Origin: Nostoc paludosum FACHB-159
GTDB lineage: Bacteria > Cyanobacteriota > Cyanobacteriia > Cyanobacteriales > Nostocaceae
Length of the DNA: 64,000 nt
NCBI RefSeq assembly: GCF_014698835.1
Contig: NZ_JACJTU010000018.1
Coordinates: 93,553 to 157,552 of the forward strand
Direction of reading: 5' to 3'
The translations under genes were made by a program, and so were the position numbers. The notes under the pieces were generated by a model, which was not told the DNA's origin, searched no databases, and worked only from the letters and a program-made list of their open reading frames with translations. Numbering within the stretch: position 1 is the stretch's first letter; the number at the start of each line of letters is the position of its first letter. Below are positions 43,079-52,006 of the stretch, piece after piece.

Positions 43079-43594
43079 TTAGCCTATTGATGGGTAAACA
43101 CCTTGCAAAGCAATAATGAAATTCACAACTAGATAAGGTTGCAAATTGTTGTGTGGTTGATTTTCGCCTGTTTGTGTCAAAGCTGCGGGGTGCATTTTCG
43201 CTGGGGAACTGACCTGCGGGCCGTAAACTTCAGTGCGGGCACTGGCGAACATAGCTTCTGTGGGGTCGCCTCTATCAGCACCACCACCAGTTGCTTGTAG
43301 GGTATGGGTGTGAGATGGAATCTCGCTCGTCAATAAGGAAAAGGCTGTTATTCCGCCTGACTGACCAAGCACATAGGAGCTAAGTCCCGGCCCCTGTCCG
43401 GCGTGAATAGGAATCTGTCCCTGTAAGTTGGGTAGTGCAAAATTGGTTGTGCCATTTCCGCCATAAGTAATACCCAATAGAGAAAATAGGGCTGGATTTT
43501 GTTGGATGGGTAACAATTGTCCATTACAAAATGCCCAACCACGAGGAGCAAAATCACCAGCAAACATACGAATTTCACCTATGAAATTATTCAT
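43079..43594 (-). CDS. Short phage-tail-collar domain protein (MdpB-like), copy 2
   Basis: 171 residues from the ATG at 43594, chosen because AAGGAG lies ~8 bases upstream and because MNNFIGEIRMF aligns with the starts of the sister proteins; the longer open frame to 43717 overlaps the acetyltransferase gene. Collar motif FAPRGWAFCNGQLLPIQQN and TYGGNGTTNFALPNLQGQIPIH. C terminus LVVNFIIALQGVYPS. The conserved SHTHTL segment could bind a metal, as histidines do in phage fibre tips; that is inference. Confidence 0.88.
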   Translation of the reverse strand: MNNFIGEIRMFAGDFAPRGWAFCNGQLLPIQQNPALFSLLGITYGGNGTTNFALPNLQGQIPIHAGQGPGLSSYVLGQSGGITAFSLLTSEIPSHTHTLQATGGGADRGDPTEAMFASARTEVYGPQVSSPAKMHPAALTQTGENQPHNNLQPYLVVNFIIALQGVYPSIG

Positions 43595-43616
43595 ATAATA
43601 AGCTCCTTGATGATAT

Positions 43617-44126
43617 TTACTTGTGTGAAATAGTAAACGACGAGGCTTTTGACAACTGCCATTCCATCTGTATATGGCTAGTCGTATGGCTTGTTTTATA
43701 GAATCCCAAGCGCTCATATAGATGGAAGGCCCGATTGTGCCAAATTACTTGTAGCCTGACAAGCTGATGGTTTTGTGTGGCTTCATCTAATAGAGTTTGA
43801 ATTAAGCGAGTTCCGATTCCCTGATTTCGATATTTCGGTAGCAGTGCGATCGCCACTAAAAGAATTTCTGTTGGCCTTCTATTTACTAGAATGCTACCAA
43901 TGGGGCGATCGCAGTACTCTACTATCTGATGTTCTGCCTGGGGAAAATTTCTCTGATAAGACCAGCGTTGAGCCTTAAATTGCATTTGTAAAAAAGCTTC
44001 TCGCTGGGACTGGTTCCAACCCCAAGCATCTAATTCTTCTGCACGAGTGCTGGCATATAACTCAAACAGAAAATTCTCATCTTCACCAGAGACGGCACGG
44101 CAGTTGAGCAAGCTAAAATCAATCAT
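43617..44126 (-). CDS. GNAT family N-acetyltransferase
   Basis: 169 residues. GNAT fold with the acetyl-CoA pyrophosphate loop YRNQGIGTRL near residue 97 and the terminal NRAFHLYERLGFYKT segment. N terminus is IDFSLLNCRAVSGEDENFLFELYASTR. It lies inside the collar operon, 31 bp after copy 3 and 22 bp before copy 2, so it is likely co-expressed; modifying the collar proteins or a ligand of theirs is a reasonable but untested idea. Confidence 0.88.
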   Translation of the reverse strand: MIDFSLLNCRAVSGEDENFLFELYASTRAEELDAWGWNQSQREAFLQMQFKAQRWSYQRNFPQAEHQIVEYCDRPIGSILVNRRPTEILLVAIALLPKYRNQGIGTRLIQTLLDEATQNHQLVRLQVIWHNRAFHLYERLGFYKTSHTTSHIQMEWQLSKASSFTISHK

Positions 44127-44157
44127 CTATATGCCCTCAGCAACTATTCTATGGAGG

Positions 44158-44697
44158 TCAATTTGGAGATGGGTAAAGACCTTGCAGTGAAATGATGAAA
44201 TTGATTGCTAGATAGGGTTGTATATTGTAGTGGGGTTGGCTACCACCGACAAAGGGGGCGATCGCATTTGGACTCATAGATACCAATGGATCGCTTGGTC
44301 GGGCATACATCTCAACAGTACCGGTAGCTGGCACATTATCAGCTGGGCTTTTATCTGTGGCAGTAATGACTCCTGGATTAGAATCAGTGTTGGCTGTCAA
44401 GGAATGATTATGTTGTGGCAGTTGATCTGTGGTCAGAGTTACAGCTTCCGCTCCAATTGACTGCCCAATAATGCGGGGAGATAATCCAGTCCCCGTCCCT
44501 TGATGGATGGGCGCTCGACCCCGTAAATCAGGCAATGCAAAGTTTGTCTGTCCATCTCCGCCATAAGTTGTACCAATCAAAGCAAATAGCTGATCGTTTT
44601 CTGAAATCGCGAGTAACTGCCCATTACAGAGCGCCCAACCTGTAGGTGCAAAATTTCCCCCGAACATACGAATTTCACCTATATACGGTATAGTCAT
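44158..44697 (-). CDS. Short phage-tail-collar domain protein (MdpB-like), copy 3
   Basis: 179 residues from the ATG at 44697 (MTIPYIGEIRMFGGNFAP), with GGAG ten bases upstream; the open frame extends to 44952 but the added part is low-complexity and includes a repeat. Motifs: GWALCNGQLLAISEN, TYGGDGQTNFALPDLRGRAPIH, QLPQHNHSLTA, ending LAINFIISLQGLYPS. It is the first gene of the operon collar-GNAT-collar-collar. Confidence 0.88.
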   Translation of the reverse strand: MTIPYIGEIRMFGGNFAPTGWALCNGQLLAISENDQLFALIGTTYGGDGQTNFALPDLRGRAPIHQGTGTGLSPRIIGQSIGAEAVTLTTDQLPQHNHSLTANTDSNPGVITATDKSPADNVPATGTVEMYARPSDPLVSMSPNAIAPFVGGSQPHYNIQPYLAINFIISLQGLYPSPN

Positions 44698-45167
44698 CGT
44701 TTTATGTACTCCAATTGTTGTAAGTAGAAGGCTCCAAGGCAGTCCCAATGAAACAAGTTTCATCGTCAAGAATGAAAGTATCTTTCTCCCCCTGCTTCCC
44801 CTGCTCAAGAACTGCTGTTTCAAGCTAGAGGGTGAGTCGGCTTGCTCTTGGGGGTTTCCACGCCACTTGCAAAAGAGCGGGAACGCTTTGGGCGAACAAC
44901 GGGAAGAACCCCCGCAATGCAGTGGCTCCCTATGAACGGCTGACGAAGCCAAAGGGCAGAAGCAAAAAGGCTTATCCTATATAATTTCTGGAAGTAAGCA
45001 TTTTACATTTAATTCTGTCTACCTATGGATCTATGCAATTTCAGTCGTTGGTTTTAACGATCTTTGCATCCGATATTACAGAAATATACTGTCAATGCAT
45101 CGGATAAAATCATACGTTTTAAGTAGCTATATCAACTTCTGTAACCGAAGAACTTTACTTACTGAAA
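44698..45167. other. Spacer upstream of the collar operon
   Basis: 470 bp. The right half of the open frame here is GC-richer text (~44820-44960) typical of dispersed cyanobacterial repeats; the remainder to the TIGR03032 gene is AT-rich. The promoter of the collar operon is expected just right of 44697. Confidence 0.45.
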
Positions 45168-46286
45168 TCAATCTTTAATTTCGGCGCTAGGTCTTAGCCA
45201 GTAATCAATATCGGGAGCTGTAAATGCCTGACGAATCTCTGCACGCTCGGCATTTAAGATATTGGGTCGAAAAACACCTGGTAAAAATTGTACCGCATAC
45301 AGTTCTTGACATCCTGCTGTGAACTCTAGCATTCCAATCATTTGCCCATTCTGCAAATCTACGATCGCCACCCCACACAACAATTTCTCAAACCTGTGTT
45401 GCACGGGTAAATTTCCAAAAATGTGGCGTTCCCGAATCTGGCAAAGCCCCACTAGCGCATAGCTTCCTACACAAGTTAATCCCCGTAAAAATCCTGGTAA
45501 GACGCAAATTACATCATGTTCTAGGGTTTGCGGATTTACACGCCATAACTCTCCCCTACCAGAATTCAGCAACCACAGATAGCCTTGATGCCAGTAGGGA
45601 GAATGGGGCATGGAAAGTCCCCGTAACACAATTTCATTGTTTTCCACATCTATTAAGATGCCACCTGTAGCTTTGTGAGCGCGCCAGCCTCCAACTACAT
45701 CACTCTCACCCAGAGCAGTAACATACTTGGGTTGACCATTGACGAGCGCTAATCCATTCAAGTGACAACGGTCTTCTGGTACGAGCTGAGAAATAAATTT
45801 CGGCTGCCAATGGGGAATAAAGTTAAATTGATTGCTGAGTGCAGCAAGGCAAGAAAAGCGGGTATTGACTAACCACAGGGAATCTTGCCCAAATACTAAA
45901 TCATGGGTATTTAAATCGCCAGTAAAATATACAACTCGTGGCAGATAAAGAGTATCGTAGCGTCCGGGTTGGTCTTCTAGGTAAGAATTAGCAAGTTGAG
46001 GAGCATTGGCAAACATGTAGACTTCTTCTTTGGTAGCCAGCGCCAGACATTGTTCTCCCACAGCCAAACCCATCGGTTTGGCAAATTGGCGCATCAGCAG
46101 AGTTGGCTGGTTTCCGTTCCAACCAATTAAAGCAACCTTATTTGCCTGGTAAGTTGTCAGAGCGATCGCTCCTTTGGCTTGACTCATCCAAGACACAAAG
46201 GAATCTGAAATCGAACAGGCGATCGCTTGACCAGACTGGACGGTAGTATTAGATGATTGCGTCATGGGAGAAATTGGATTGGGCAA
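45168..46286 (-). CDS. TIGR03032 (DUF4915) family protein, propeller-like
   Basis: 372 residues. The family signatures are visible: LYLPRVVYFTGDLNTHDLVF near 130, LWLVNTRFSCLAAL, HLNGLALVNGQPKYVTALGESD near 200, GGILIDVENNEIVLRGLSMPHSP, and LWLLNSGRGELWRV. It folds probably as a six-bladed propeller; function is unknown. No signal peptide. It lies upstream of the collar operon on the same strand with a 470-bp gap, so the link is positional only. Confidence 0.8.
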   Translation of the reverse strand: MPNPISPMTQSSNTTVQSGQAIACSISDSFVSWMSQAKGAIALTTYQANKVALIGWNGNQPTLLMRQFAKPMGLAVGEQCLALATKEEVYMFANAPQLANSYLEDQPGRYDTLYLPRVVYFTGDLNTHDLVFGQDSLWLVNTRFSCLAALSNQFNFIPHWQPKFISQLVPEDRCHLNGLALVNGQPKYVTALGESDVVGGWRAHKATGGILIDVENNEIVLRGLSMPHSPYWHQGYLWLLNSGRGELWRVNPQTLEHDVICVLPGFLRGLTCVGSYALVGLCQIRERHIFGNLPVQHRFEKLLCGVAIVDLQNGQMIGMLEFTAGCQELYAVQFLPGVFRPNILNAERAEIRQAFTAPDIDYWLRPSAEIKD

Positions 46287-46435
46287 AGAGTGGGCGATCG
46301 CCTCTTCAGTTTGACTGTTAGTGTAGTTGTAGTCAAGATCTGCGATCGCTACCCAGCCCTGGGTAGTGGCTGTTCTGACTCGACGCTAAATTCCCCACTT
46401 TCTTGTTCTGATTCCTGAATTCTGAATTCTTCTTT

Positions 46436-46897
46436 TTAATTATTCTGTTTCTGGAGTTGTGTGGGTGCATTTCCAACCTTCTTTCGCCTTTTTTTGAGTA
46501 CCCGTCGTAGTCGATCTGCACTTAAATTTACTTGACGTTCGGATGCCAATTTTTTTGCTAGTTCTTGAGAATTATAAGCCTTTGGCTCTTGAGCTAAGCA
46601 ATTTTCTAAATAAATCAAATCTGATTCCGAATATCGGGGCTTTCCTCCTCGGCCAGGAGCATCCCATAAGCCTACTAACCCCAACTTTTCCCAGCGATGA
46701 AGGGTTTGGCGTACTGTTGAAATCGCCCAGTTCAAGCCTTTAGCAATTTGCTCATTTTTTAAACCACGAGCATTCAACAGTAAAACTTGGGCACGATCCT
46801 TGGTACGTTGAGGAATATCTTTAGCTTTTCTTAACTCCTCTAGAGTCACCTTTTCTTCTTCACTTAGAAAAACTTTCAATCGGCATCCCATAAACAA
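46436..46897 (-). pseudogene. IS630-type transposase N-terminal (HTH) fragment
   Basis: 153 residues. Helix-turn-helix part of an IS630-family transposase: LSEEEKVTLEELRKAKDIPQRTKDRAQVLLLNARG, then ISTVRQTLHRWEKLGLVGLWDAPGRGGKPRY and LSADRLRRVLKKR. The frame leaves the family just after a seven-A run (CTCAAAAAAAGG), a potential slippage site, and no DDE catalytic domain follows in any frame. EcoRI-like GAATTCTGAATTC repeats lie immediately downstream. It is a remnant unable to transpose, unless the DNA-binding half has been kept for another use. Confidence 0.7.
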
Positions 46898-48153
46898 TAA
46901 CCTTTTACACAGTCAATTTTTGGCATTTTTACGTCTATATCAAACCTCTCAATTTAGTACGGCAGACATTCCAGCAATAGCTTACAAACTAAACAATAAG
47001 TATTAATGCTACCGTAGTCTATTTTGATGGCTTATACATAGCAACTTTGGCTTGAAAACATTTGAAAAATGGTAATTCAGTATCAAGAATTAGGCATCTT
47101 TAAGAATAGAGCCTTCACCTTTACAGGTATGTTTATTGCATAGCCAGAGGGCATAGCTCACGGCTATGAGACCAATAATTTTTTTGGCTTTGTCTTGATT
47201 AATGCTTAATGTCAATCATATAAGACTCTATCATTAATCTTTTTCAATCCTTTATATTGCTACAGGTGTTTATCGAAACTTTAAAAATTCTTTTGCTGCC
47301 ATTTTAGACTTGAATGATTAGAAAAATGAATGTAGAAGCCAAGTTTTTTTTCTTCCACTACCCTGAAACAATTAGCTTTGACGATCTCCGAAAAGATTCT
47401 TGTTTCCTCTAGTTTACATAAAATTTACATTTTAGGTATCAATATTTTTGTGGAGAAAACAAAATATTTAATCTCTATTGGGAAAAAATACTGCTGATTG
47501 GTTATTATTTGATGATTATCAAAAATCTCTAACAAATTTTCATACCTTTCATACTTTTCTTACTTTTCATACTTTTCTTACTTTTCTTACCCGGTTCTCA
47601 TAAAGGAGAGGATTTATTTTAAACCGAGAACATACAAACCAAGTTTACCTTGGAGTAACACCAAATTTAAAGACAGACTTAATGTAAAGTATGTAAGTTG
47701 AATGTTGTTTTTTTTGGTATTTTTTCTAAAATTGGATGCTGCTTAATACATTAGCTAATAAATCAGAAATTAAAATGTGCGATCGCCTAATATTTTCCGC
47801 TCCAAATCAGCGGTTTATTTTTTAATTTTGAGATGTCATAAGTATTCATAGATATTTTTCATATTTTGGATAATTTTGGGATTTTTTCAACTTTGATATA
47901 AAAAAAGATATCATACACATGATATTTTGTAATTATCAGATAGTTTAATAATTAGCAAAATTAGACACTAAGTATATATTGATATATTAATTAGTATTTA
48001 GTAGATTTTTTGAGTTAAAAATAATGCCTAAAAATAGCAATAATTAATACAAGTTAAAAATTGCAAAAACTAATATTCATTACAACTTTCAAAAAAAAAT
48101 ATAGGGATAATGGGAACAGAAAAAATCTGATAATTTGCGCTCGGAGACGGATA
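46898..48153. other. Long AT-rich region upstream of the flavodiiron pair
   Basis: 1.26 kb without a supportable gene. A pyrimidine-rich short tandem repeat (CATACTTTTCTTACTTTTC, ~47539-47590) stands before a TAAAGGAGAGG. The flv promoter is expected here. I searched by eye for GTA-N8-TAC sites and found none. Confidence 0.45.
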
Positions 48154-49872
48154 ATGGTAGCGATCGCAGAGAACGTTCAACATCGGCTAACTATACAAAC
48201 TGTAGAAATTGCCCCTAATACAACAGCGATTCGCTCTCTTGATTGGGATCGCGATCGCTTCGATATCGAATTCGGACTGCAAAATGGTACAACCTACAAT
48301 TCATATCTAATTAGGGGCGAACAAACAGTTTTGATTGATACTTCTCACCAGAAGTTTCGCCAGCTGTATTTAGATACCTTAAAAAGTCTTGTTAACCCCA
48401 AGACAATAGATTACATAATTGTTAGTCACACAGAGCCAGACCATAGCGGCTTAGTGGAAGATGTGCTTCAGTTAGCGCCGAGAGCCACCGTTTTAGCTTC
48501 CAAAGTTGCGTTGCAATTTTTGGAAGGCTTAGTACACGATCCGTTCTCAAAACGGATTGTTAAAAGTGGCGATCGCATAGATATCGGCAAAGGACACGAA
48601 ATCGAATTCGTGAGTGCGCCTAATCTACACTGGCCAGACACAATCTTTAGCTTTGATCGTAAAACCCAAATCATCTACACCTGTGATGCATTTGGGATGC
48701 ACTTTTGTGACAATCGCACCTTTGACGAAGATTTAGAAGCGATCGAAGCTGACTTTAGATTTTACTACGACTGCTTGATGGGCCCTAATGCTCGTTCTCT
48801 GCTGAATGCCATGAAGAGAATGAGTGAATTGGGGAAGATTAACATTATCGCCAACGGTCACGGACCATTACTATATCACCATCTAGATGTTCTAACTGGA
48901 TGTTACGAAACTTGGAGTCAAAGACAAGCGAAAGCAGAAACAACAGTTGGCTTGTTCTTTGTCTCAGATTACGGACACGCTGAACGCCTTGGTCACGCAA
49001 TTGCCGAGGGAATCCAGAAAACAGGAGTTGGGGTAGAAGTCCTAGATCTGAGTACCGCCCAAAGCCAAGAAATCCAAGAGCTAGCGGGTAGAGCCTCTGG
49101 CATCATTATTGGTATGCCACCTAGCACCAGCGCCGCCGCCCAAGCTAGCATCAGTTCCCTATTAGCTGTAGCTAAGAACAAACAAGTAGTTGGGCTATTT
49201 GAATGTTATGGCGGAGATGATGAACCCATCGATACACTGCGGAGAAAATTTATCGACCTGGGTGTAAAAGAAGCCTTCCCCGCCATTCGGATTAAAGAAG
49301 TTCCCACTGCATCGACATTCCAACTGTGTGAAGAAGCCGGTACAGACTTGGGACAATTGCTGGTGCGCGATCGCAACATCAAGCAAATCAAATCCATTGA
49401 TGTAAACCTAGAAAAAGCCTTAGGTCGGATTAGCAGCGGACTGTACATAGTTACCACCAAAAAAGGTGATGTCAGCAGCGCCATGCTAGCTTCCTGGGTG
49501 ACACAAGCGAGTTTGCAACCATTAGGATTCACAATCGCTGTTGCCAAAGACCGCGCCATTGATTCCTTAATGCAAGTAGGCGATCGCTTCGTCCTCAACG
49601 TATTGGAAGAAGGCAATTATCAAGAACTCAAAAAGCACTTCCTCAAGCGCTTGCATCCTGGTGCTGACCGATTTGCCGGAGTGAAAACTCAAACCGCCAA
49701 AAACGGCTCTCCAATTCTGACCGATGCTCTTGCATACATGGAATGTGAAGTACAGAGCAGTATGGAGTGCAGCGACCACTGGATTTTATACTGCACCGTC
49801 CAAGAGGGTCGCGTCTCCAAAGTCGATGCATTGACAGCGGTTCGTCACCGCAAAGTTGGAAATTACTACTAA
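48154..49872 (+). CDS. flv3: Diflavin flavoprotein, Flv3-like (canonical diiron ligands)
   Basis: 572 residues from the ATG at 48154, with GGAGACGG seven bases upstream; the frame is open further up but has no start signal. Domains: metallo-beta-lactamase-like diiron domain (1-265), flavodoxin (~270-410), flavin reductase (~430-572). Diiron ligands are canonical: H-x-E-x-D-H in SHTEPDHSG, then LHWPD, TCDAFG and NGHGP. With the next gene it probably forms the NADPH-dependent oxygen photoreduction (Mehler-like) heterodimer. Flv3 rather than Flv4 is favoured because a Flv1-like partner follows with no sll0218-type gene between. The adjacent order resembles the heterocyst flv3B-flv1B pair of Anabaena (from memory). 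Confidence 0.85.
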   Translation: MVAIAENVQHRLTIQTVEIAPNTTAIRSLDWDRDRFDIEFGLQNGTTYNSYLIRGEQTVLIDTSHQKFRQLYLDTLKSLVNPKTIDYIIVSHTEPDHSGLVEDVLQLAPRATVLASKVALQFLEGLVHDPFSKRIVKSGDRIDIGKGHEIEFVSAPNLHWPDTIFSFDRKTQIIYTCDAFGMHFCDNRTFDEDLEAIEADFRFYYDCLMGPNARSLLNAMKRMSELGKINIIANGHGPLLYHHLDVLTGCYETWSQRQAKAETTVGLFFVSDYGHAERLGHAIAEGIQKTGVGVEVLDLSTAQSQEIQELAGRASGIIIGMPPSTSAAAQASISSLLAVAKNKQVVGLFECYGGDDEPIDTLRRKFIDLGVKEAFPAIRIKEVPTASTFQLCEEAGTDLGQLLVRDRNIKQIKSIDVNLEKALGRISSGLYIVTTKKGDVSSAMLASWVTQASLQPLGFTIAVAKDRAIDSLMQVGDRFVLNVLEEGNYQELKKHFLKRLHPGADRFAGVKTQTAKNGSPILTDALAYMECEVQSSMECSDHWILYCTVQEGRVSKVDALTAVRHRKVGNYY

Positions 49873-50029
49873 AAATTGGGGATGGCGCATGGGGCATAGG
49901 GCATGGGGTATGGGAAATGGCTTATTTTCGCTGTCTCCCTTATCCCCCTCATCTTCCTCAATGCCCAATTCCCAATGTCCAATTCCCAATGCCCAATTCC
50001 CAATGCCCAATTCCCCAAATTTAATACCT
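49873..50029. repeat. Low-complexity direct repeats between flv3 and flv1
   Basis: Starts with GGGATGGCGCATGGGGCATAGGGCATGGGG words and ends with four copies of CCCAATTCCCAATGC-like 14-mers, complementary in content, so the spacer can fold into a long hairpin. It happens to be open in the flv1 frame for 58 codons. Confidence 0.7.
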
Positions 50030-51742
50030 ATGATCAATTCCAAGCCACGCGACGTTCAAGTTTTACCAATTGCCACAAATAGTAAGGCTCTCAGGGCACG
50101 TAGTTGGTCACGTCTGCGGTTTGAAATTGAATACGCACTTGAAAGAGGTACTACCTCCAATTGCTATTTAATTGAAGCTGATAAAACCGCACTAATCGAT
50201 CCACCGCCAGAAAGCTTTACCGAAATTTATTTAGAGACGTTGCGGCAGACTTTAGATTTGACACGTTTGGATTACGTGATCTTAGGTCATTTTAATCCCA
50301 ACCGAGTTGCAACCCTCAAAGCAATTTTAGAACTCGCACCACAGGTAACTTTTGTTTGTTCTCTTCCTGGTGCTAATAATTTGCGTGCTGCTTTCCTAGA
50401 CCGGGATTTGCAAGTCTTGGTGATGCGGGGGAAAGAAACTCTGGATTTAGGCAAAGGTCATGTTTTGAAATTCCTTCCCATTCCCAGTCCGCGCTGGCCG
50501 GAAGGACTTTGTACATACGACCAACAAACCCAAATCCTCTACACAGATAAGTTATTTGCAACTCATATCTGTGGTAATGAAGCGTTTGATGATAATCCAG
50601 AAGCACTTAAAGAAGACCAGCGTTACTATTTTAACTGCCTGATGGCTCCCCAAGCTACTCACGTGCAAGCAGCTTTGGAGAAAATATCAGATTTGCAGGT
50701 AAGAATGTATGCTGTGGGACATGGGCCTTTGGTACGCACCGGTTTAATTGAACTGACCAAAGCTTATGGAGAATGGAGCCGTTCTCAAAACGATCGCGAA
50801 ATTTCCGTTGCTTTACTTTATGCCTCAGCTTACGGAAACACAGCAACTTTAGCACAAGCGATGGCTCTGGGACTAACCAAAGGCGGAGTCGCAGTCAAAT
50901 CGATTAACTGCGAATTTGCTACCCCTGACGAAATTCGCATCAACTTACAAGAGTCAGATGGTTTTATTATCGGTTCTCCTACCATCGGCGGTCATGCACC
51001 AACTCCCATTCATACTGCTTTAGGTATTGTGTTATCCAGTGGTGACAACACCAAACTGGCTGGGGTGTTTGGTTCCTATGGTTGGAGTGGCGAAGCATTT
51101 GATTTGATTGAAGGTAAACTCCGGGATGCTGGATATCGTTTGGGATTTGAAACGCTGAAGGTGAAGTTTAAACCTGATGATGTGACTCTCAAATTCTGTG
51201 AAGAAGTAGGTACAGACTTTGCCCAAGCACTGAAAAAGGCTAGAAAGGTACGCGTTCCTCAACAAAGTGCGACTCCGGTGGAACAAGCTGTGGGTCGAAT
51301 TGTTGGTTCCGTTTGCGTGCTGACGGCAAAGCAAGGAGAAGTATCTACTGGGATGCTAGGCGCTTGGGTTTCGCAAGCTACATTTAATCCACCTGGACTG
51401 ACTGTAGCGATCGCCAAAGATCGAGCGATCGAATCTTTAATGTATCCTGGTGGTAAATTTGCCTTAAATATTTTACCTGAAGGCAATCATCAAGATTACA
51501 TGAAGCATTTCCGTAAATCTTTTGCCCCTGGAGAAGATCGATTTGCCAGCTTTAGCACAGCAGTTGCAGATAACGGCTGTACCGTTCTTACCGACGCTTT
51601 GGCATATCTGGAATGTTCAGTCAACCAACGTATGGAATGTGGCGACCACTGGGTTGTGTATGCAACTGTAGATGAAGGTAAGTTGCTCAAGCCTGATGCT
51701 GTTACTGCCATCAACCATCGTAAAACCGGTACTCATTACTAA
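50030..51742 (+). CDS. flv1: Diflavin flavoprotein, Flv1-like (non-canonical diiron ligands)
   Basis: 570 residues from the ATG at 50030 (MINSKPRDVQVLPIATNSK); the open frame reaches back to 49856 only because the repeat spacer lacks stops. Same three-domain layout as its neighbour. The diiron site is altered: HFNPNR replaces H-x-E-x-D-H, and PSPRWP replaces the next His, the pattern of Flv1/Flv2-type partners that pair with Flv3/Flv4. Flavodoxin motif YASAYGNTATLA and GSPTIGGHAPTP; flavin reductase part ends DHWVVYATVDEGKLL. Co-transcribed with flv3. Confidence 0.82.
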   Translation: MINSKPRDVQVLPIATNSKALRARSWSRLRFEIEYALERGTTSNCYLIEADKTALIDPPPESFTEIYLETLRQTLDLTRLDYVILGHFNPNRVATLKAILELAPQVTFVCSLPGANNLRAAFLDRDLQVLVMRGKETLDLGKGHVLKFLPIPSPRWPEGLCTYDQQTQILYTDKLFATHICGNEAFDDNPEALKEDQRYYFNCLMAPQATHVQAALEKISDLQVRMYAVGHGPLVRTGLIELTKAYGEWSRSQNDREISVALLYASAYGNTATLAQAMALGLTKGGVAVKSINCEFATPDEIRINLQESDGFIIGSPTIGGHAPTPIHTALGIVLSSGDNTKLAGVFGSYGWSGEAFDLIEGKLRDAGYRLGFETLKVKFKPDDVTLKFCEEVGTDFAQALKKARKVRVPQQSATPVEQAVGRIVGSVCVLTAKQGEVSTGMLGAWVSQATFNPPGLTVAIAKDRAIESLMYPGGKFALNILPEGNHQDYMKHFRKSFAPGEDRFASFSTAVADNGCTVLTDALAYLECSVNQRMECGDHWVVYATVDEGKLLKPDAVTAINHRKTGTHY

Positions 51743-51774
51743 TGTGAGTCTGCAACGCAGGCGCACGTCATTAT

Positions 51775-51869
51775 TAGACATCTCCAGAAATTAAATATGC
51801 GTTAACCACAACCCTTGTAGAGACGTAGCAGTGCTACGTCTCTACATTCTTTTTCGGAGATGTCTATTA
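51775..51869. repeat. Nested inverted-repeat element after flv1
   Basis: The outer arms AGACATCTCCAGAAA and TTTTTCGGAGATGTCT enclose a perfect inner palindrome at 51817-51845 (GTAGAGACGTAGCA and TGCTACGTCTCTAC around one base). It is the most complete member of the GAGACG/CGTCTC family in the window. Confidence 0.7.
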
Positions 51870-51966
51870 GTTATAGCAGAGAACAGGCAACAGGCTTAAA
51901 AGTATCTTGGTGTCAGAGTTCTACTCTCAGGTTATCTCCTAGCCTAGCTGGAAACTGCTATATCTT

Positions 51967-52002
51967 TTAACCCGCTAGAGAATCAATCCTCTGGCGGGTT
52001 AA
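51967..52002. terminator. Hairpin between convergent flv1 and nagA
   Basis: TTAACCCGC-TAGAG and CTCT-GGCGGGTTAA pair around a short AT loop. There is no clear T-tract, but its place between converging genes suggests bidirectional termination. Confidence 0.6.
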
Positions 52003-52006
52003 GCTA

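Noticed and set aside
42481..44697. Prophage or phage-tail module
   Set aside because: Only collar-domain proteins are present; no capsid, portal, tail tube, lysin or integrase, and the copies are short stand-alone proteins.
46333..46521. Small minus-strand gene of 62 codons
   Set aside because: It overlaps the transposase remnant in another frame and its end lies in EcoRI-like repeats; no protein features.
49856..50029. N-terminal extension of the Flv1-like protein
   Set aside because: The open stretch is repeat DNA overlapping the end of flv3; the conserved protein begins at 50030.
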